A DNA stretch of 64,000 nucleotides from assembly GCF_019880365.1 (NCBI RefSeq), contig NZ_CP082271.1, forward strand, positions 3,410,001 to 3,474,000. The letters are read 5' to 3'. The DNA is from Pseudomonas sp. DNDY-54 (GTDB lineage Bacteria > Pseudomonadota > Gammaproteobacteria > Pseudomonadales > Pseudomonadaceae). The translations under genes and the position numbers were made by a program. The notes beneath the pieces were generated by a model. It was not told the origin of the DNA and ran no database searches. It was given only the letters and a program-made list of their open reading frames with translations. Positions within the stretch are counted from its first letter, which is position 1; each line of letters opens with the position of its first letter. Below, piece after piece: positions 9,642 through 18,806 of this stretch.

Positions 9642-10679
9642 TTACTCAGTGGACAGCAAGTCCATGGCGTGACGGTCCATCATTTCCAGGGCTCGACCAC
9701 CGCCGCGTGCCACGCAGGTCAGCGGCTCTTCCGCCACGATCACTGGCAGGCCAGTCTCTTGAGCCAGCAGCTTGTCGAGGTCGCGCAACAACGCGCCACC
9801 GCCGGTAAGCACCAGGCCACGTTCGGCAATATCCGAAGCCAGCTCAGGTGGCGACTGCTCAAGCGCGCTCTTGACCGCCTGCACGATGGTCGCCAGGGAT
9901 TCCTGCAGCGCTTCGAGTACTTCGTTGGAGTTGAGGGTAAAGCTGCGCGGTACACCTTCGGCCAGGTTACGGCCACGCACATCGACTTCGCGGATGTCGC
10001 TGCTCGGGAATGCCGTACCGATTTCCTGCTTGATGCGTTCCGCAGTGGATTCGCCGATCAGGCTGCCATAGTTGCGACGCACATAGGTGACGATGGACTC
10101 GTCGAAACGATCCCCGCCCACCCGGACGGATTCGGCGTAAACCACACCATTGAGGGAGATCAGCGCGATCTCCGTGGTACCGCCGCCGATATCAACCACC
10201 ATCGAGCCGCGGGCCTCGTCGACAGGCAGGCCGGCGCCGATGGCGGCTGCCATGGGTTCTTCGATCAGGAAGACTTCACGCGCGCCGGCACCCAGCGCAG
10301 ATTCACGGATTGCACGGCGCTCAACCTGCGTAGATTTGCAGGGAACGCAGATCAGTACGCGAGGGCTGGGCTGGAGAAAGCTGTTTTCGTGAACCTTGTT
10401 GATGAAGTACTGCAGCATCTTTTCACAGACGCTGAAATCGGCGATCACGCCGTCTTTCATCGGGCGGATGGCGTTGATGTTGCCCGGTGTGCGGCCAAGC
10501 ATGCGCTTGGCATCGGTACCTACAGCAACAACGCTTTTTTGGTTGCCATGGGTACGGATGGCGACGACCGACGGCTCGTTCAGGACGATGCCGCGATCGC
10601 GCACATAAATAAGGGTATTGGCAGTGCCCAGGTCGATCGACAAATCGCTGGAAAACATGCCACGCAGTTTCTTGAACAT
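9642..10679 (-). CDS. mreB: Rod-shape actin homologue MreB
   Basis: 345 residues, the normal length, with actin-fold ATPase motifs: phosphate-1 (DLGTANTLIYV), phosphate-2 (VVDIGGGTTEIALIS) and adenosine (GLVLTGGGALL). MreB polymerises under the inner membrane and directs lateral wall synthesis. The chosen ATG (10679) gives the conserved MFKKLRGMFSSDLSID start; a TTG 21 nt upstream is in frame but adds residues not seen in the family. First gene of the mreBCD-maf-rng cluster, divergent from gatCAB. Confidence 0.97.
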   Translation of the reverse strand: MFKKLRGMFSSDLSIDLGTANTLIYVRDRGIVLNEPSVVAIRTHGNQKSVVAVGTDAKRMLGRTPGNINAIRPMKDGVIADFSVCEKMLQYFINKVHENSFLQPSPRVLICVPCKSTQVERRAIRESALGAGAREVFLIEEPMAAAIGAGLPVDEARGSMVVDIGGGTTEIALISLNGVVYAESVRVGGDRFDESIVTYVRRNYGSLIGESTAERIKQEIGTAFPSSDIREVDVRGRNLAEGVPRSFTLNSNEVLEALQESLATIVQAVKSALEQSPPELASDIAERGLVLTGGGALLRDLDKLLAQETGLPVIVAEEPLTCVARGGGRALEMMDRHAMDLLSTE

Positions 10680-10992
10680 GGAGAAAGGGCCCTGGGGCAA
10701 ACGCGTGGGGAAAAAAGTGCCGCAAACTCTAACAATGGTGGGAAGTTAGGGCAAGGCGCGTGTCCGCGCTTATCTGGTCAGACGTGAGCCACTGCGCGAA
10801 AAATGGACAGCGCCATCAGTTCATCGCAGGGGCCGCAAGCCGCAGCCGTGCTACCGACAAGCGCCTCAGGCATGTAAGATTGACGGCTTTTCCGGGCTCG
10901 AATGCCCGCCGCCGCGGTTCGACACCGTTGCCCTTGTGTTGGCCTTTGCCGACGGAAGGCATACCCGATTCGCTTCCTGTTGGAGATTCCCG
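10680..10992. promoter_or_regulatory. Divergent promoter region mreB / gatC
   Basis: This 313-bp gap separates two divergent essential operons and must hold both promoters. I see no unambiguous -35/-10 pair. A TAAGAT (about 10876-10881) preceded by TG is a possible extended -10 for gatC; the gatC ribosome site is GGAG at 10982-10985. No additional gene is supported. Confidence 0.45.
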
Positions 10993-11280
10993 ATGGCGCT
11001 TGAACGCTCCGAGGTGGAAAAGATCGCTCATCTGGCCCGCCTGGGCCTGAATGAAGACGACCTGCCCCGCACCACCGAGACCCTGAACAACATCCTCGGC
11101 CTGATCGACCGCATGCAGGCCGTCGACACCAGCGGCATCGAACCCCTGGCGCATCCGCTGGAGACCTACCAGCGGCTGCGCTCCGACGCCGTCACCGAAA
11201 GCAATCAGCGCGACGCCTATCAGGCCATCGCCCCGGCCGTGGAAGACGGCCTGTATCTGGTTCCGCGGGTGATCGAGTAA
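10993..11280 (+). CDS. gatC: Asp/Glu-tRNA amidotransferase subunit C
   Basis: 95 residues, typical for GatC, with the family pattern VEKIAHLARLGL and a C-terminal PRVI. GatC is the small subunit that wraps around GatA and GatB in the complex converting misacylated Glu-tRNA(Gln) and Asp-tRNA(Asn) to the correct amide. The frame is open upstream, but the ATG at 10993 follows TGGAG at the right distance and gives the conserved N-terminus. The stop overlaps an ATG of the gatA frame, consistent with coupling. Confidence 0.95.
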   Translation: MALERSEVEKIAHLARLGLNEDDLPRTTETLNNILGLIDRMQAVDTSGIEPLAHPLETYQRLRSDAVTESNQRDAYQAIAPAVEDGLYLVPRVIE

Positions 11281-11294
11281 TGAAGGACGCCGAC

Positions 11295-12746
11295 ATGCAT
11301 CAGTTGACCCTCGCCGAGATCGCCCGCGCGCTTGGCGACAAGCAGTTCTCCGCCGAGGAGCTGACCCGCTCGCTGCTGGCGCGCATCCAGCAGCTCGACC
11401 CACAGCTGAACAGCTTTATTACTGTCACCGAAGAGCAGGCCATCACCCAGGCCAAAGCCGCTGACGTGCGCCGCGCCAACGGCGAGAGCGGCGCTCTGCT
11501 GGGTGCACCGATCGGTCACAAGGACCTGTTCTGCACCCAGGGCATCCGCACCAGTTGCGGCTCGAAGATACTCGACAGCTTCCAATCGCCCTACAACGCC
11601 ACTGTGGTCGAGCGGCTGGCCGCCGCTGGCGCCGTGTCGCTGGGCAAGCTGAACATGGACGAGTTCGCCATGGGCTCGGCTAACGAGTCGAGCTACTACG
11701 GCCCGGTAAAGAACCCTTGGGACCTGAGCCGTGTGCCCGGTGGATCGTCCGGTGGTTCCGCCGCGGCGGTTGCGGCGCGGCTGCTGCCCGCGGCCACAGG
11801 CAGCGACACGGGCGGTTCGATCCGCCAGCCTGCGGCGCTGACCAACCTCACCGGCCTCAAGCCCACCTACGGCCGCGTATCGCGCTGGGGCATGATCGCT
11901 TACGCCTCCAGCCTCGATCAGGGCGGCCCGCTGGCCCGCACAGCTGAAGACTGCGCGTTGATGCTCGGCGCCATGGCCGGCTTCGATACAAAGGACTCGA
12001 CCAGCGTGGACCAGCCGCTGGACGACTACCTCGCCGCGCTGAGCAAGCCGCTGACCGGTCTGCGCATCGGCCTGCCGAAGGAGTACTTCGGCGAGGGCCT
12101 GGATGCCAAGATCGCCGACGCGGTGATGGCGGCAGTCGAGGTGCTGAAGAAGCTTGGCGCCACGGTGAAGGAGATCAGCCTGCCGAACATGCAGCACGCG
12201 ATCCCCTCCTACTACGTGATCGCTCCGGCCGAGGCCAGCTCCAACCTGTCGCGTTTCGACGGCGTACGCTTCGGCTACCGCTGCGAAAACCCGGTCGACC
12301 TGACCGACCTCTACAAGCGCTCCCGCGCTGAGGGCTTCGGTGACGAAGTCCGCCGCCGGATTATGGTAGGTACCTATGCGCTGTCCGCCGGTTACTACGA
12401 CGCTTACTACCTGAAAGCACAGAAGATCCGCCGACTGATCAAGAATGACTTCGTCAGCGCCTTCGACGACGTCGACGTCATCCTCGGCCCGACCACACCG
12501 AACCTGGCGTGGAAGCTTGGCGAAAAGAACAACGACCCGGTCTCGGCTTACCTCGAAGACATCTACACCATCACCGCCAACCTCGCGGGCATCCCCGGCC
12601 TCTCCATGCCGGCGGGCTTCATCGACGGTCTGCCGGTAGGCGTGCAGCTGCTGGCGCCCTACTTCCAGGAAGGTCGCCTGCTCAACGTCGCCCATCAGTA
12701 CCAGCAGGTCACTGAATGGCACAAACAAGCTCCGAGCGGATTCTGA
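11295..12746 (+). CDS. gatA: Asp/Glu-tRNA amidotransferase subunit A
   Basis: 483 residues of the amidase-signature family. The Lys-cis-Ser-Ser triad is seen as Lys76 (GHKDLF), Ser151 (PGGSSGGSAA) and Ser175 (GSDTGGSIRQPA). GatA hydrolyses glutamine and delivers ammonia through the complex to GatB. The frame also offers an ATG at 11280 overlapping the gatC stop, but the ATG at 11295 has AAGGA eight bases upstream and gives the conserved HQLTLAEIARAL start. Confidence 0.96.
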   Translation: MHQLTLAEIARALGDKQFSAEELTRSLLARIQQLDPQLNSFITVTEEQAITQAKAADVRRANGESGALLGAPIGHKDLFCTQGIRTSCGSKILDSFQSPYNATVVERLAAAGAVSLGKLNMDEFAMGSANESSYYGPVKNPWDLSRVPGGSSGGSAAAVAARLLPAATGSDTGGSIRQPAALTNLTGLKPTYGRVSRWGMIAYASSLDQGGPLARTAEDCALMLGAMAGFDTKDSTSVDQPLDDYLAALSKPLTGLRIGLPKEYFGEGLDAKIADAVMAAVEVLKKLGATVKEISLPNMQHAIPSYYVIAPAEASSNLSRFDGVRFGYRCENPVDLTDLYKRSRAEGFGDEVRRRIMVGTYALSAGYYDAYYLKAQKIRRLIKNDFVSAFDDVDVILGPTTPNLAWKLGEKNNDPVSAYLEDIYTITANLAGIPGLSMPAGFIDGLPVGVQLLAPYFQEGRLLNVAHQYQQVTEWHKQAPSGF

Positions 12747-12756
12747 GGACGAACAC

Positions 12757-14202
12757 ATGCAATGGGAAACCGTGATCGGGCTGGAAATCCACGCACAGCT
12801 CGCGACTCAATCGAAAATCTTTTCGGGCAGCGCCACCACCTTTGGTGCCGAGCCCAACATCCAGGCCAGCCTGGTTGACCTCGGCATGCCCGGCACCCTG
12901 CCGGTGCTCAACGCCGAAGCCGTGCGCATGGCCTGCAAGTTCGGCCTGGCGATCGATGCCGAGATCGCCGAGAAGAACGTCTTTGCGCGCAAGAACTACT
13001 TCTACCCGGACCTTCCCAAGGGTTATCAGACCAGCCAGATGGACCATCCCATCGTCGGCAAGGGCTATCTGGACATCACCCTGGAAGATGGCACCACGCG
13101 CCGCATCGGCATCACCCGCGCCCACCTCGAAGAAGACGCAGGCAAGAGCCTGCACGAAGACTTCCAGGGCATGAGCGGGATCGACCTGAACCGCGCCGGC
13201 ACGCCACTGCTGGAAATTGTCTCCGAGCCGGATATTCGTTCCGCGAAGGAAGCGGTGGCTTATGTCAAAGCCATTCACGCCCTGGTGCGCTACCTCGGCA
13301 TCTGCGACGGCAACATGGCCGAAGGCTCGCTGCGCTGCGATTGCAACGTCTCGGTACGCCCGAAGGGACAGGCCGAGTTCGGCACCCGCGCCGAGATCAA
13401 GAACGTCAACTCTTTCCGCTTCATCGAGAAGGCAATCAATCACGAAGTGCAGCGGCAAATCGAACTGATCGAGGATGGCGGCAAGGTGGTGCAGGAAACC
13501 CGTCTGTACGACCCGAACAAGGACGAGACGCGCTCCATGCGCAGCAAGGAGGAAGCCAACGATTACCGCTACTTCCCCTGCCCCGACCTGCTGCCGGTCG
13601 TGATCGAGCAGACTTTCCTCGATGAAATCCGCGCCAGCCTGCCGGAGCTACCCGTCGAGAAGCGTGCACGCTTCGAACGCGAGTTTGGTCTATCCACCTA
13701 CGATGCCGACGTGCTGGCGGCCAGTCGCGAAATGGCCGATTACTTCGAAGCGGTGCAAAAAGTCTGCGGTGACGCCAAGCTGGCCGCCAACTGGGTGATG
13801 GGCGAACTGTCCAGTCTGCTCAACAAGGAAGGTCTTGAGATCGACCAGTCTCCGGTATCGGCCGAACAACTGGGCGGCATGATCCTGCGCATCAAGGACA
13901 ACACCATCAGCGGCAAAATCGCCAAGATGGTCTTCGAAGCGATGGCCGCCGGCGAAGGCTCGGCTGACGAGATCATCGAGAAGAAAGGCCTCAAGCAGGT
14001 CACCGATTCCGGTGCCATCGAAAAGATGCTGGACGAGGTGCTAGCCGCCAACGCCGAGCAGGTCGAGCAGTACCGCGCCAGCGACGAAGCCAAGCGCGGC
14101 AAGATGTTCGGCTTCTTCGTAGGCCAGGCCATGAAAGCCTCAAAGGGCAAGGCCAACCCCGCTCAGGTCAACCAGTTGCTCAAGCGCAAGCTGGAAGGCT
14201 GA
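12757..14202 (+). CDS. gatB: Asp/Glu-tRNA amidotransferase subunit B
   Basis: 481 residues. The N-terminus WETVIGLEIHAQL and the central NRAGTPLLEIVSEPD and GSLRCDCNVSVRP blocks are diagnostic of GatB, which binds the mischarged tRNA, phosphorylates the acid and amidates it. The C-terminal YqeY-like tail domain (after about residue 330) is complete. It follows gatA by 10 bp and is closed by a hairpin at 14208-14227. Confidence 0.97.
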   Translation: MQWETVIGLEIHAQLATQSKIFSGSATTFGAEPNIQASLVDLGMPGTLPVLNAEAVRMACKFGLAIDAEIAEKNVFARKNYFYPDLPKGYQTSQMDHPIVGKGYLDITLEDGTTRRIGITRAHLEEDAGKSLHEDFQGMSGIDLNRAGTPLLEIVSEPDIRSAKEAVAYVKAIHALVRYLGICDGNMAEGSLRCDCNVSVRPKGQAEFGTRAEIKNVNSFRFIEKAINHEVQRQIELIEDGGKVVQETRLYDPNKDETRSMRSKEEANDYRYFPCPDLLPVVIEQTFLDEIRASLPELPVEKRARFEREFGLSTYDADVLAASREMADYFEAVQKVCGDAKLAANWVMGELSSLLNKEGLEIDQSPVSAEQLGGMILRIKDNTISGKIAKMVFEAMAAGEGSADEIIEKKGLKQVTDSGAIEKMLDEVLAANAEQVEQYRASDEAKRGKMFGFFVGQAMKASKGKANPAQVNQLLKRKLEG

Positions 14203-14207
14203 TTAGC

Positions 14208-14227
14208 ACGGGCCCGTCTGGGCCCGT
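14208..14227 (+). terminator. gatCAB terminator hairpin
   Basis: A perfect 8-bp stem, ACGGGCCC paired to GGGCCCGT around GTCT, begins 6 bp after the gatB stop and is followed by TACTTCT, a weak T tract. Confidence 0.7.
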
Positions 14228-14354
14228 TACTTCTACACCGCGTGAATTCTCCACCGCGCCAAACGGATGAGTGAACGGCCGCGCGCTCACGTGCTCAAAA
14301 CCTGACGAGACCGAACCAGAAACCGCTGCCTGATCCGTTCAGGAAGGATTGCTC

Positions 14355-14735
14355 ATGCAAACCAGAATGCTGACCCTCCCTTTCCTGCTCGCCCTTGGCG
14401 CCGGCTGTACCGAATCGCCCGAGGCAGACGCAACCGAAAGTACGCTGACCCAGAAGGGCAAGGCGTCGTATTACGCGCGCAGCTTTCACGGCGAGCAGAC
14501 GGCAAGCGGCGAAACCTTCAATCAGAACGAGCTGGTCGCTGCCCATAAAACGCTGCCCTTCGATACACGCGTACAGGTCACCAATCTTGAAAACGGCAAG
14601 CAGGTAACCGTTCGGATTAATGATCGAGGACCTTACAAGCCGGGTCGAATCATCGACTTATCCAGGGTCGCCGCTAACCGAATAGACCTGCTGGAGGATG
14701 GCGTCGCCCCCGTCAAGATCGAGACACTTGACTGA
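14355..14735 (+). CDS. RlpA-like septal-ring lipoprotein (short)
   Basis: 126 residues: a lipoprotein signal (lipobox LGAGC, Cys near residue 17) followed by a single RlpA-like double-psi beta barrel with GKASYYARSFHGEQTASGE, TRVQVTNL and the DRGPY...GRIIDLS region that carries the catalytic Asp in RlpA. RlpA proteins are outer-membrane lytic transglycosylases acting on peptidoglycan lacking stem peptides. There is no SPOR domain here, so septal targeting is not assured. The ATG at 14355 follows AGGAAGG; the TTG two codons earlier is less likely. Confidence 0.88.
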   Translation: MQTRMLTLPFLLALGAGCTESPEADATESTLTQKGKASYYARSFHGEQTASGETFNQNELVAAHKTLPFDTRVQVTNLENGKQVTVRINDRGPYKPGRIIDLSRVAANRIDLLEDGVAPVKIETLD

Positions 14736-14765
14736 GTATTAGCAGAATCACCTAGAGGAGATTTG

Positions 14766-15851
14766 ATGAGTTTGTTGACGTTTGGCTACCTGATTGGCGG
14801 TCTCGTTCTGCTGGTCATAGGCGCCGAAGGCTTGGTCCGTGGCGCCTCAAAGCTAGCCGCGCGCTTCGGCATATCACCGTTGATCATCGGCCTCACCGTC
14901 GTTGCATTCGGCACCAGCGCACCGGAAACAGCGGTCAGCATCCAGGCGTCTTTAGACGGCAGCGGCGACATCGCCGTCGGCAACGTCATCGGCAGCAATA
15001 TTGCGAATATCCTGCTCATCCTCGGTCTTTCAGCACTCATCGCGCCGTTGGTGGTGTCACGTCAATTGGTGCGCCTTGACGTACCGGTGATGATCGGCGC
15101 AGGCGTGCTGACATTTGCCCTGGCCTGGAATGGCAGCGTTAGCCGTCTGGATGGCTGCATCCTGTTGGCGTTTCTGTTGCTTTACACCGCGTTTCTAGTG
15201 GCAGCGAGCAAACGCGAAAAGACGCTCGCTCGAGTGGACGAGTCGTTGGTGCAACCTGATACCGATACAGCCGAGGGCCCGTTCAGCTGGGTCATGCAGC
15301 TGCTACTCGTACTGCTCGGTTTGGCGCTGTTGATTCTCGGCTCCAACCTGCTGATTGAAGGCGCAGTTTCACTTGCCAGGGCATTGGGATTGTCGGAGCT
15401 GGTGATCGGGCTGACGGTTGTTGCGGTAGGCACGTCGATGCCGGAGCTGGCGACTTCGCTGCTGGCTGTCTACCGAGGCGAGCGGGACATTGCGGTCGGC
15501 AATGTCGTGGGCAGCTGTATATTCAACCTGTTATTGGTCCTCGGCGCGGGCGCGGTCGTCTCGGCCGACGGCCTCTCTATTTCGCCAAACGCGTTGGCGT
15601 TCGACCTGCCCGTCATGCTCGCGGTGTCCGCAGCCTGCCTACCGATATTTTTTTCCGGCTACCGCATCAATCGCTGGGAGGGATTGCTGTTCTTTGGCTA
15701 CTACGCCGCCTATACCCTTTATCTGGTGATGTTTTCGACTGGCTTACCGGCAATCAACCTCTTGCGTCATGCAATGACTTGGTACGTATTGCCCTTGACC
15801 GCCATCACGCTTTTGGTGATCTTTCTGCGCGCCTGGAAACACCAGCGCTGA
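14766..15851 (+). CDS. Ca2+/cation antiporter, first copy
   Basis: 361 residues with two homologous halves, each about five membrane segments. The alpha-repeats of the CaCA superfamily are clear: GTSAPETAVS with GNVIGSNIANILLILG in the first half, GTSMPELATS with GNVVGSCIFNLLLVLG in the second. The paired Glu residues in these motifs bind the cation. Members (YrbG-like) exchange Na+ or H+ for Ca2+. The ATG at 14766 follows GAGGAG. The next gene is a close paralogue 34 bp downstream, so the two probably share a transcript. Confidence 0.9.
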   Translation: MSLLTFGYLIGGLVLLVIGAEGLVRGASKLAARFGISPLIIGLTVVAFGTSAPETAVSIQASLDGSGDIAVGNVIGSNIANILLILGLSALIAPLVVSRQLVRLDVPVMIGAGVLTFALAWNGSVSRLDGCILLAFLLLYTAFLVAASKREKTLARVDESLVQPDTDTAEGPFSWVMQLLLVLLGLALLILGSNLLIEGAVSLARALGLSELVIGLTVVAVGTSMPELATSLLAVYRGERDIAVGNVVGSCIFNLLLVLGAGAVVSADGLSISPNALAFDLPVMLAVSAACLPIFFSGYRINRWEGLLFFGYYAAYTLYLVMFSTGLPAINLLRHAMTWYVLPLTAITLLVIFLRAWKHQR

Positions 15852-15885
15852 GCCACCCGGCCTCTTCCCTTGGAGCAACTCTTTC

Positions 15886-16977
15886 GTGTCCCTGATGACC
15901 TTCGTCTATTTGATAGCCGGCCTGGTGCTTCTTGTCGCCGGTGCTGAAGTTCTGGTGCGCGGTGCGGCCAAGCTGGCCGCGCAGTTCGGCATTCCGCCGC
16001 TGATCATCGGCCTCACCGTCGTAGCCTTCGGTACCAGTGCGCCTGAAACCGCAGTAAGCGTGCAGGCATCGCTGAACGGCAGCGGTGATATTGCCATCGG
16101 CAACGTGCTGGGCAGCAACATCGCAAACGTACTGTTAATCCTCGGCATGACCTCGCTGGTTGCGCCGCTAGTCGTCTCGCGCCAGCTGATACGTCTTGAT
16201 GTACCGATCATGATCGGCGCCAGCCTGATCACCTACGCCTTGGCCTGGGACGGCGCGCTCAGCCGACTCGACGGCGCCCTGCTATTTTCGGCAGTGGTCG
16301 GCTATACGTTGTTCTTGATCATCAGCAGCCGTCGCGCTAACGCAGCGGCGATGGCGGACGATGAGTTCTCCAAAGAGTACGGCCCTGATACGCAACCCAA
16401 GCGCTATGCCAGTTTGATTAACGCAGGCCTGGTGCTTGTCGGCCTGGTACTGCTTGTCGCGGGTTCCAACTTCCTGGTGGAAGGTGCGGTATCGCTGGCG
16501 CGGGCGCTGGGCCTGTCTGAGCTAGTCATTGGACTGACAGTGATCGCCGTCGGCACCTCACTGCCAGAACTGGCAACCTCGATACTGGCGGCCATTCGTG
16601 GCGAACGCGACATCGCCGTCGGCAACATCGTTGGCAGCAACATATTCAATCTGCTTTGCGTATTGGGGCTGGCATCGCTCGTATCGCCAGACGCGATCGG
16701 CGTGGCGGCCAGTGCACTCGCGTTCGACTTCCCCGTCATGATCGCGGTGGCGTTGGCCTGTCTGCCGATATTCTTCACCGGCTACAGCATCAATCGTTGG
16801 GAAGGCCTACTGTTTCTAGCCTATTACATCGCGTACACGGTGTATCTCGTAATGGCCAGCACCGGGCGCCCGTTTGCCGAAACCTTCGGCGACGCGATGA
16901 TCGGGTATGTCGTACCGCTGACAGCGATAACGCTGGTGGTGATTGCCAGTCGCGCCTGGAAAAAGCAACCTCGATAG
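15886..16977 (+). CDS. Ca2+/cation antiporter, second copy
   Basis: 363 residues, closely similar to the preceding gene along its whole length, including both alpha-repeats (GTSAPETAVS, GNVLGSNIANVLLILG; GTSLPELATS, GNIVGSNIFNLLCVLG). It retains the Asn in the second GSN motif, where the first copy has GSC. The start is a GTG at 15886, chosen because it aligns exactly with the start of copy one (SLMTFVYLIAGL against SLLTFGYLIGGL). It is a tandem duplication whose copies have already diverged; whether they differ in ion choice is unknown. Confidence 0.9.
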   Translation: MSLMTFVYLIAGLVLLVAGAEVLVRGAAKLAAQFGIPPLIIGLTVVAFGTSAPETAVSVQASLNGSGDIAIGNVLGSNIANVLLILGMTSLVAPLVVSRQLIRLDVPIMIGASLITYALAWDGALSRLDGALLFSAVVGYTLFLIISSRRANAAAMADDEFSKEYGPDTQPKRYASLINAGLVLVGLVLLVAGSNFLVEGAVSLARALGLSELVIGLTVIAVGTSLPELATSILAAIRGERDIAVGNIVGSNIFNLLCVLGLASLVSPDAIGVAASALAFDFPVMIAVALACLPIFFTGYSINRWEGLLFLAYYIAYTVYLVMASTGRPFAETFGDAMIGYVVPLTAITLVVIASRAWKKQPR

Positions 16978-17032
16978 CTCAACGAGTGATGACAGCACTG
17001 AAAACGCGGACCGGGAGTTCGCGTCTGTCGCT

Positions 17033-17458
17033 TCAGCCCTCGCGAGCCTGAGGCTGCGGTAGTTCGAAGACCTGTCCGGCCTCCTCATCATCCCCCATCC
17101 GATTGAGCGTGCCGTCGACGATGGCACCGTTTTCCATGCTCAGCTGGCGGTAGCGGATATTGCCGCATACCCGCGCGTTGGAATGCAGCTCGAGCAGATG
17201 TTCTACAACCAGATCACCAATGATGGTGCCGTCAATCAGCGCATCGTAACTGCTGACGTTGCCTTCGATTCGGCCGTCGGCGCTCAGCGCCAGAAGGCTA
17301 TGGGTACCCGGCTTGTGGCACACATTGCCGCGTATCGCGCCGCTAACCTTGAGTCCTTCCTCGAACTCCATGTCGCCGACAAGCGAAAGATTCCCGGAAA
17401 TCAGGCTCGAAAACTGGTCAATGACGACCCGAGGCACTGATTTTTTCTTATTAAACAT
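17033..17458 (-). CDS. Bactofilin family polymer-forming protein
   Basis: 141 residues dominated by a central bactofilin (DUF583) domain: short regularly spaced turns such as GNLSLVGDMEFEEGLKVSG, GRIEGNVSSYDALIDGTIIG build a right-handed beta-helix. A basic N-terminus (FNKKKSVPR) and an acidic Glu/Pro/Gln tail flank it. Bactofilins self-assemble at membranes and often recruit M23 peptidases to local wall sites; an M23 gene lies two genes upstream in the same direction, so a joint wall-remodelling role is likely by inference. Confidence 0.88.
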   Translation of the reverse strand: MFNKKKSVPRVVIDQFSSLISGNLSLVGDMEFEEGLKVSGAIRGNVCHKPGTHSLLALSADGRIEGNVSSYDALIDGTIIGDLVVEHLLELHSNARVCGNIRYRQLSMENGAIVDGTLNRMGDDEEAGQVFELPQPQAREG

Positions 17459-17476
17459 TCAACTACTCCAAAACGT

Positions 17477-17833
17477 TTAGCGGGTTTTCTTCTGCTGTCG
17501 GAAGAAAGCCAGATCGGTCTGCAATCGTTCGATTTGCGCAGACAACTTGGTGATACGCCCCAGAAGCTGCTCCTGTGTCGCTTCGGCTTCCTGGTTCTTG
17601 AGGTCGGCCTGTGCGAGTGCAACCCGAAGCGCCTGATTCTCAGCGATTAACACCGCGCGACGCTGCTCCTGACCGACATCTTCCGCAACACGGAAATACA
17701 CCAGCGCCCCGATCACACAGAGCAACAGTAAGACAAGCCATAGCCATGGGCGGGAGGTACGAGTGACCAACAGGCGGTGCTCACCACGCACCAGCCGCCG
17801 CGTGTCGGGTCTTCTAGTCGTAAGCCTGAACAT
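17477..17833 (-). CDS. Single-pass membrane protein with coiled coil
   Basis: 118 residues. A basic cytoplasmic N-terminus (about 1-28), one strong membrane segment (about 30-48, WLWLVLLLLCVIGALVYF) and a periplasmic coiled coil (about 60-112) rich in Gln, Glu, Ala and Leu heptads. No enzyme motif. It overlaps the M23 peptidase gene by 20 bp and precedes the bactofilin gene by 18 bp, so the three are almost certainly one operon; the coiled coil could tie peptidase and filament together. No named function is claimed. Confidence 0.75.
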   Translation of the reverse strand: MFRLTTRRPDTRRLVRGEHRLLVTRTSRPWLWLVLLLLCVIGALVYFRVAEDVGQEQRRAVLIAENQALRVALAQADLKNQEAEATQEQLLGRITKLSAQIERLQTDLAFFRQQKKTR

Positions 17834-18806
17834 CGTCGACTCGCTCTAGATCGCCGAGCGCGAGAAAGCGCTGAGGATCGACGAACTGCCCTTTGTGCAG
17901 TACCTCGAAGTGAAGGTGCGGGCCCGTAGAGCGCCCGGTGGAACCGACTGAGCCGATCCGCTGCTCAGGCGTCACCACATCACCAGTTCGCACGTCCATC
18001 CGCGACAGGTGCGCGTAGCGCGTCACCAGGCGGTTGCCGTGATCGATTTCCACCAACTTGCCATAACCGCCTCGAACGCCGGCAAAGCGGATCCGACCTC
18101 CCGCTGCAGCTGTGACTGCAGAACCGGAGCGCAACGAGAAATCCACACCGGAATGGAACGCCGCTTGCTTCCTGAACGGATCGATACGGTTGCCAAAGGA
18201 TGAACCGAGGCGCGCCTCACCCACCGGCCGCCGCGACGGTATAGCCATCAGAGCTGCGTTGCGCTCGGCTGCCCGTTGCATCATCCCATCCAGCACGGCG
18301 CGCATGCAGCTAGCTGACGCCTCGGTGCGTTCCAGGTCCTCCAGCGAGAGGCCGTCTGCCTTCAACAGCGGCTGGCCTGAGCAGCCTTGCGGAGGCAGCA
18401 GAATCCCGCCCTGCCCAGTGCTGCCGCTGGCCGAATCCTGAGGAAGCAACACTGGAAGCAAACTTGGGTCGAGCGTGGAAAGTTGCGCAGTCAGAACACG
18501 CTGTTCACTCATCATCTGCTGCAGCGCCAGTACATCAGACTCCAGCGTTTTCAGCCGCCCCACCACTTTGCCGACGCGCGCGATGGCGAACCGCTGTTCA
18601 TAACCAACGTCCGGCTCTTCGAGACGTGCCGACTCGTGCTCAGGAGCAGCGTCCAGATCCCGTCCTAGCCAGACGCCACCGGCAAACGTGCCGAGGTTAA
18701 GCAAAAGCAGCAACGCAACACCTAAGCCGAGCTTGCGGCGCAGGTTGACGATGCGATTGACATCGCGGGTCAGCGAACGGCTCGAAGGTGAAAATAGCGA
18801 CATCAT
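17814..18806 (-). CDS. M23 family metallopeptidase, membrane-anchored
   Basis: 330 residues: membrane segment (about 28-48), a helical region, and a C-terminal LytM/M23 domain from about 200. The zinc site is complete, with His-x(n)-Asp in AAFHSGVDFSLRSG and the downstream HLHFEVLHKGQFVDP, together with YAHLSRMDVRTGD and GSTGRSTGPHLHF. Such enzymes cleave peptide cross-bridges of peptidoglycan, or activate amidases if degenerate; here the ligands look intact. First gene of the bactofilin operon. Either Met of the initial Met-Met could be the start. Confidence 0.9.
   Translation of the reverse strand: MMSLFSPSSRSLTRDVNRIVNLRRKLGLGVALLLLLNLGTFAGGVWLGRDLDAAPEHESARLEEPDVGYEQRFAIARVGKVVGRLKTLESDVLALQQMMSEQRVLTAQLSTLDPSLLPVLLPQDSASGSTGQGGILLPPQGCSGQPLLKADGLSLEDLERTEASASCMRAVLDGMMQRAAERNAALMAIPSRRPVGEARLGSSFGNRIDPFRKQAAFHSGVDFSLRSGSAVTAAAGGRIRFAGVRGGYGKLVEIDHGNRLVTRYAHLSRMDVRTGDVVTPEQRIGSVGSTGRSTGPHLHFEVLHKGQFVDPQRFLALGDLERVDDVQAYD

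Noticed and set aside
9543..10787. 414-codon plus-strand ORF over mreB
   Set aside because: Antisense shadow of mreB with no recognisable domain.
11220..12758. 512-codon minus-strand ORF over gatA
   Set aside because: It is an antisense shadow in GC-rich DNA; gatA has full family motifs on the plus strand.
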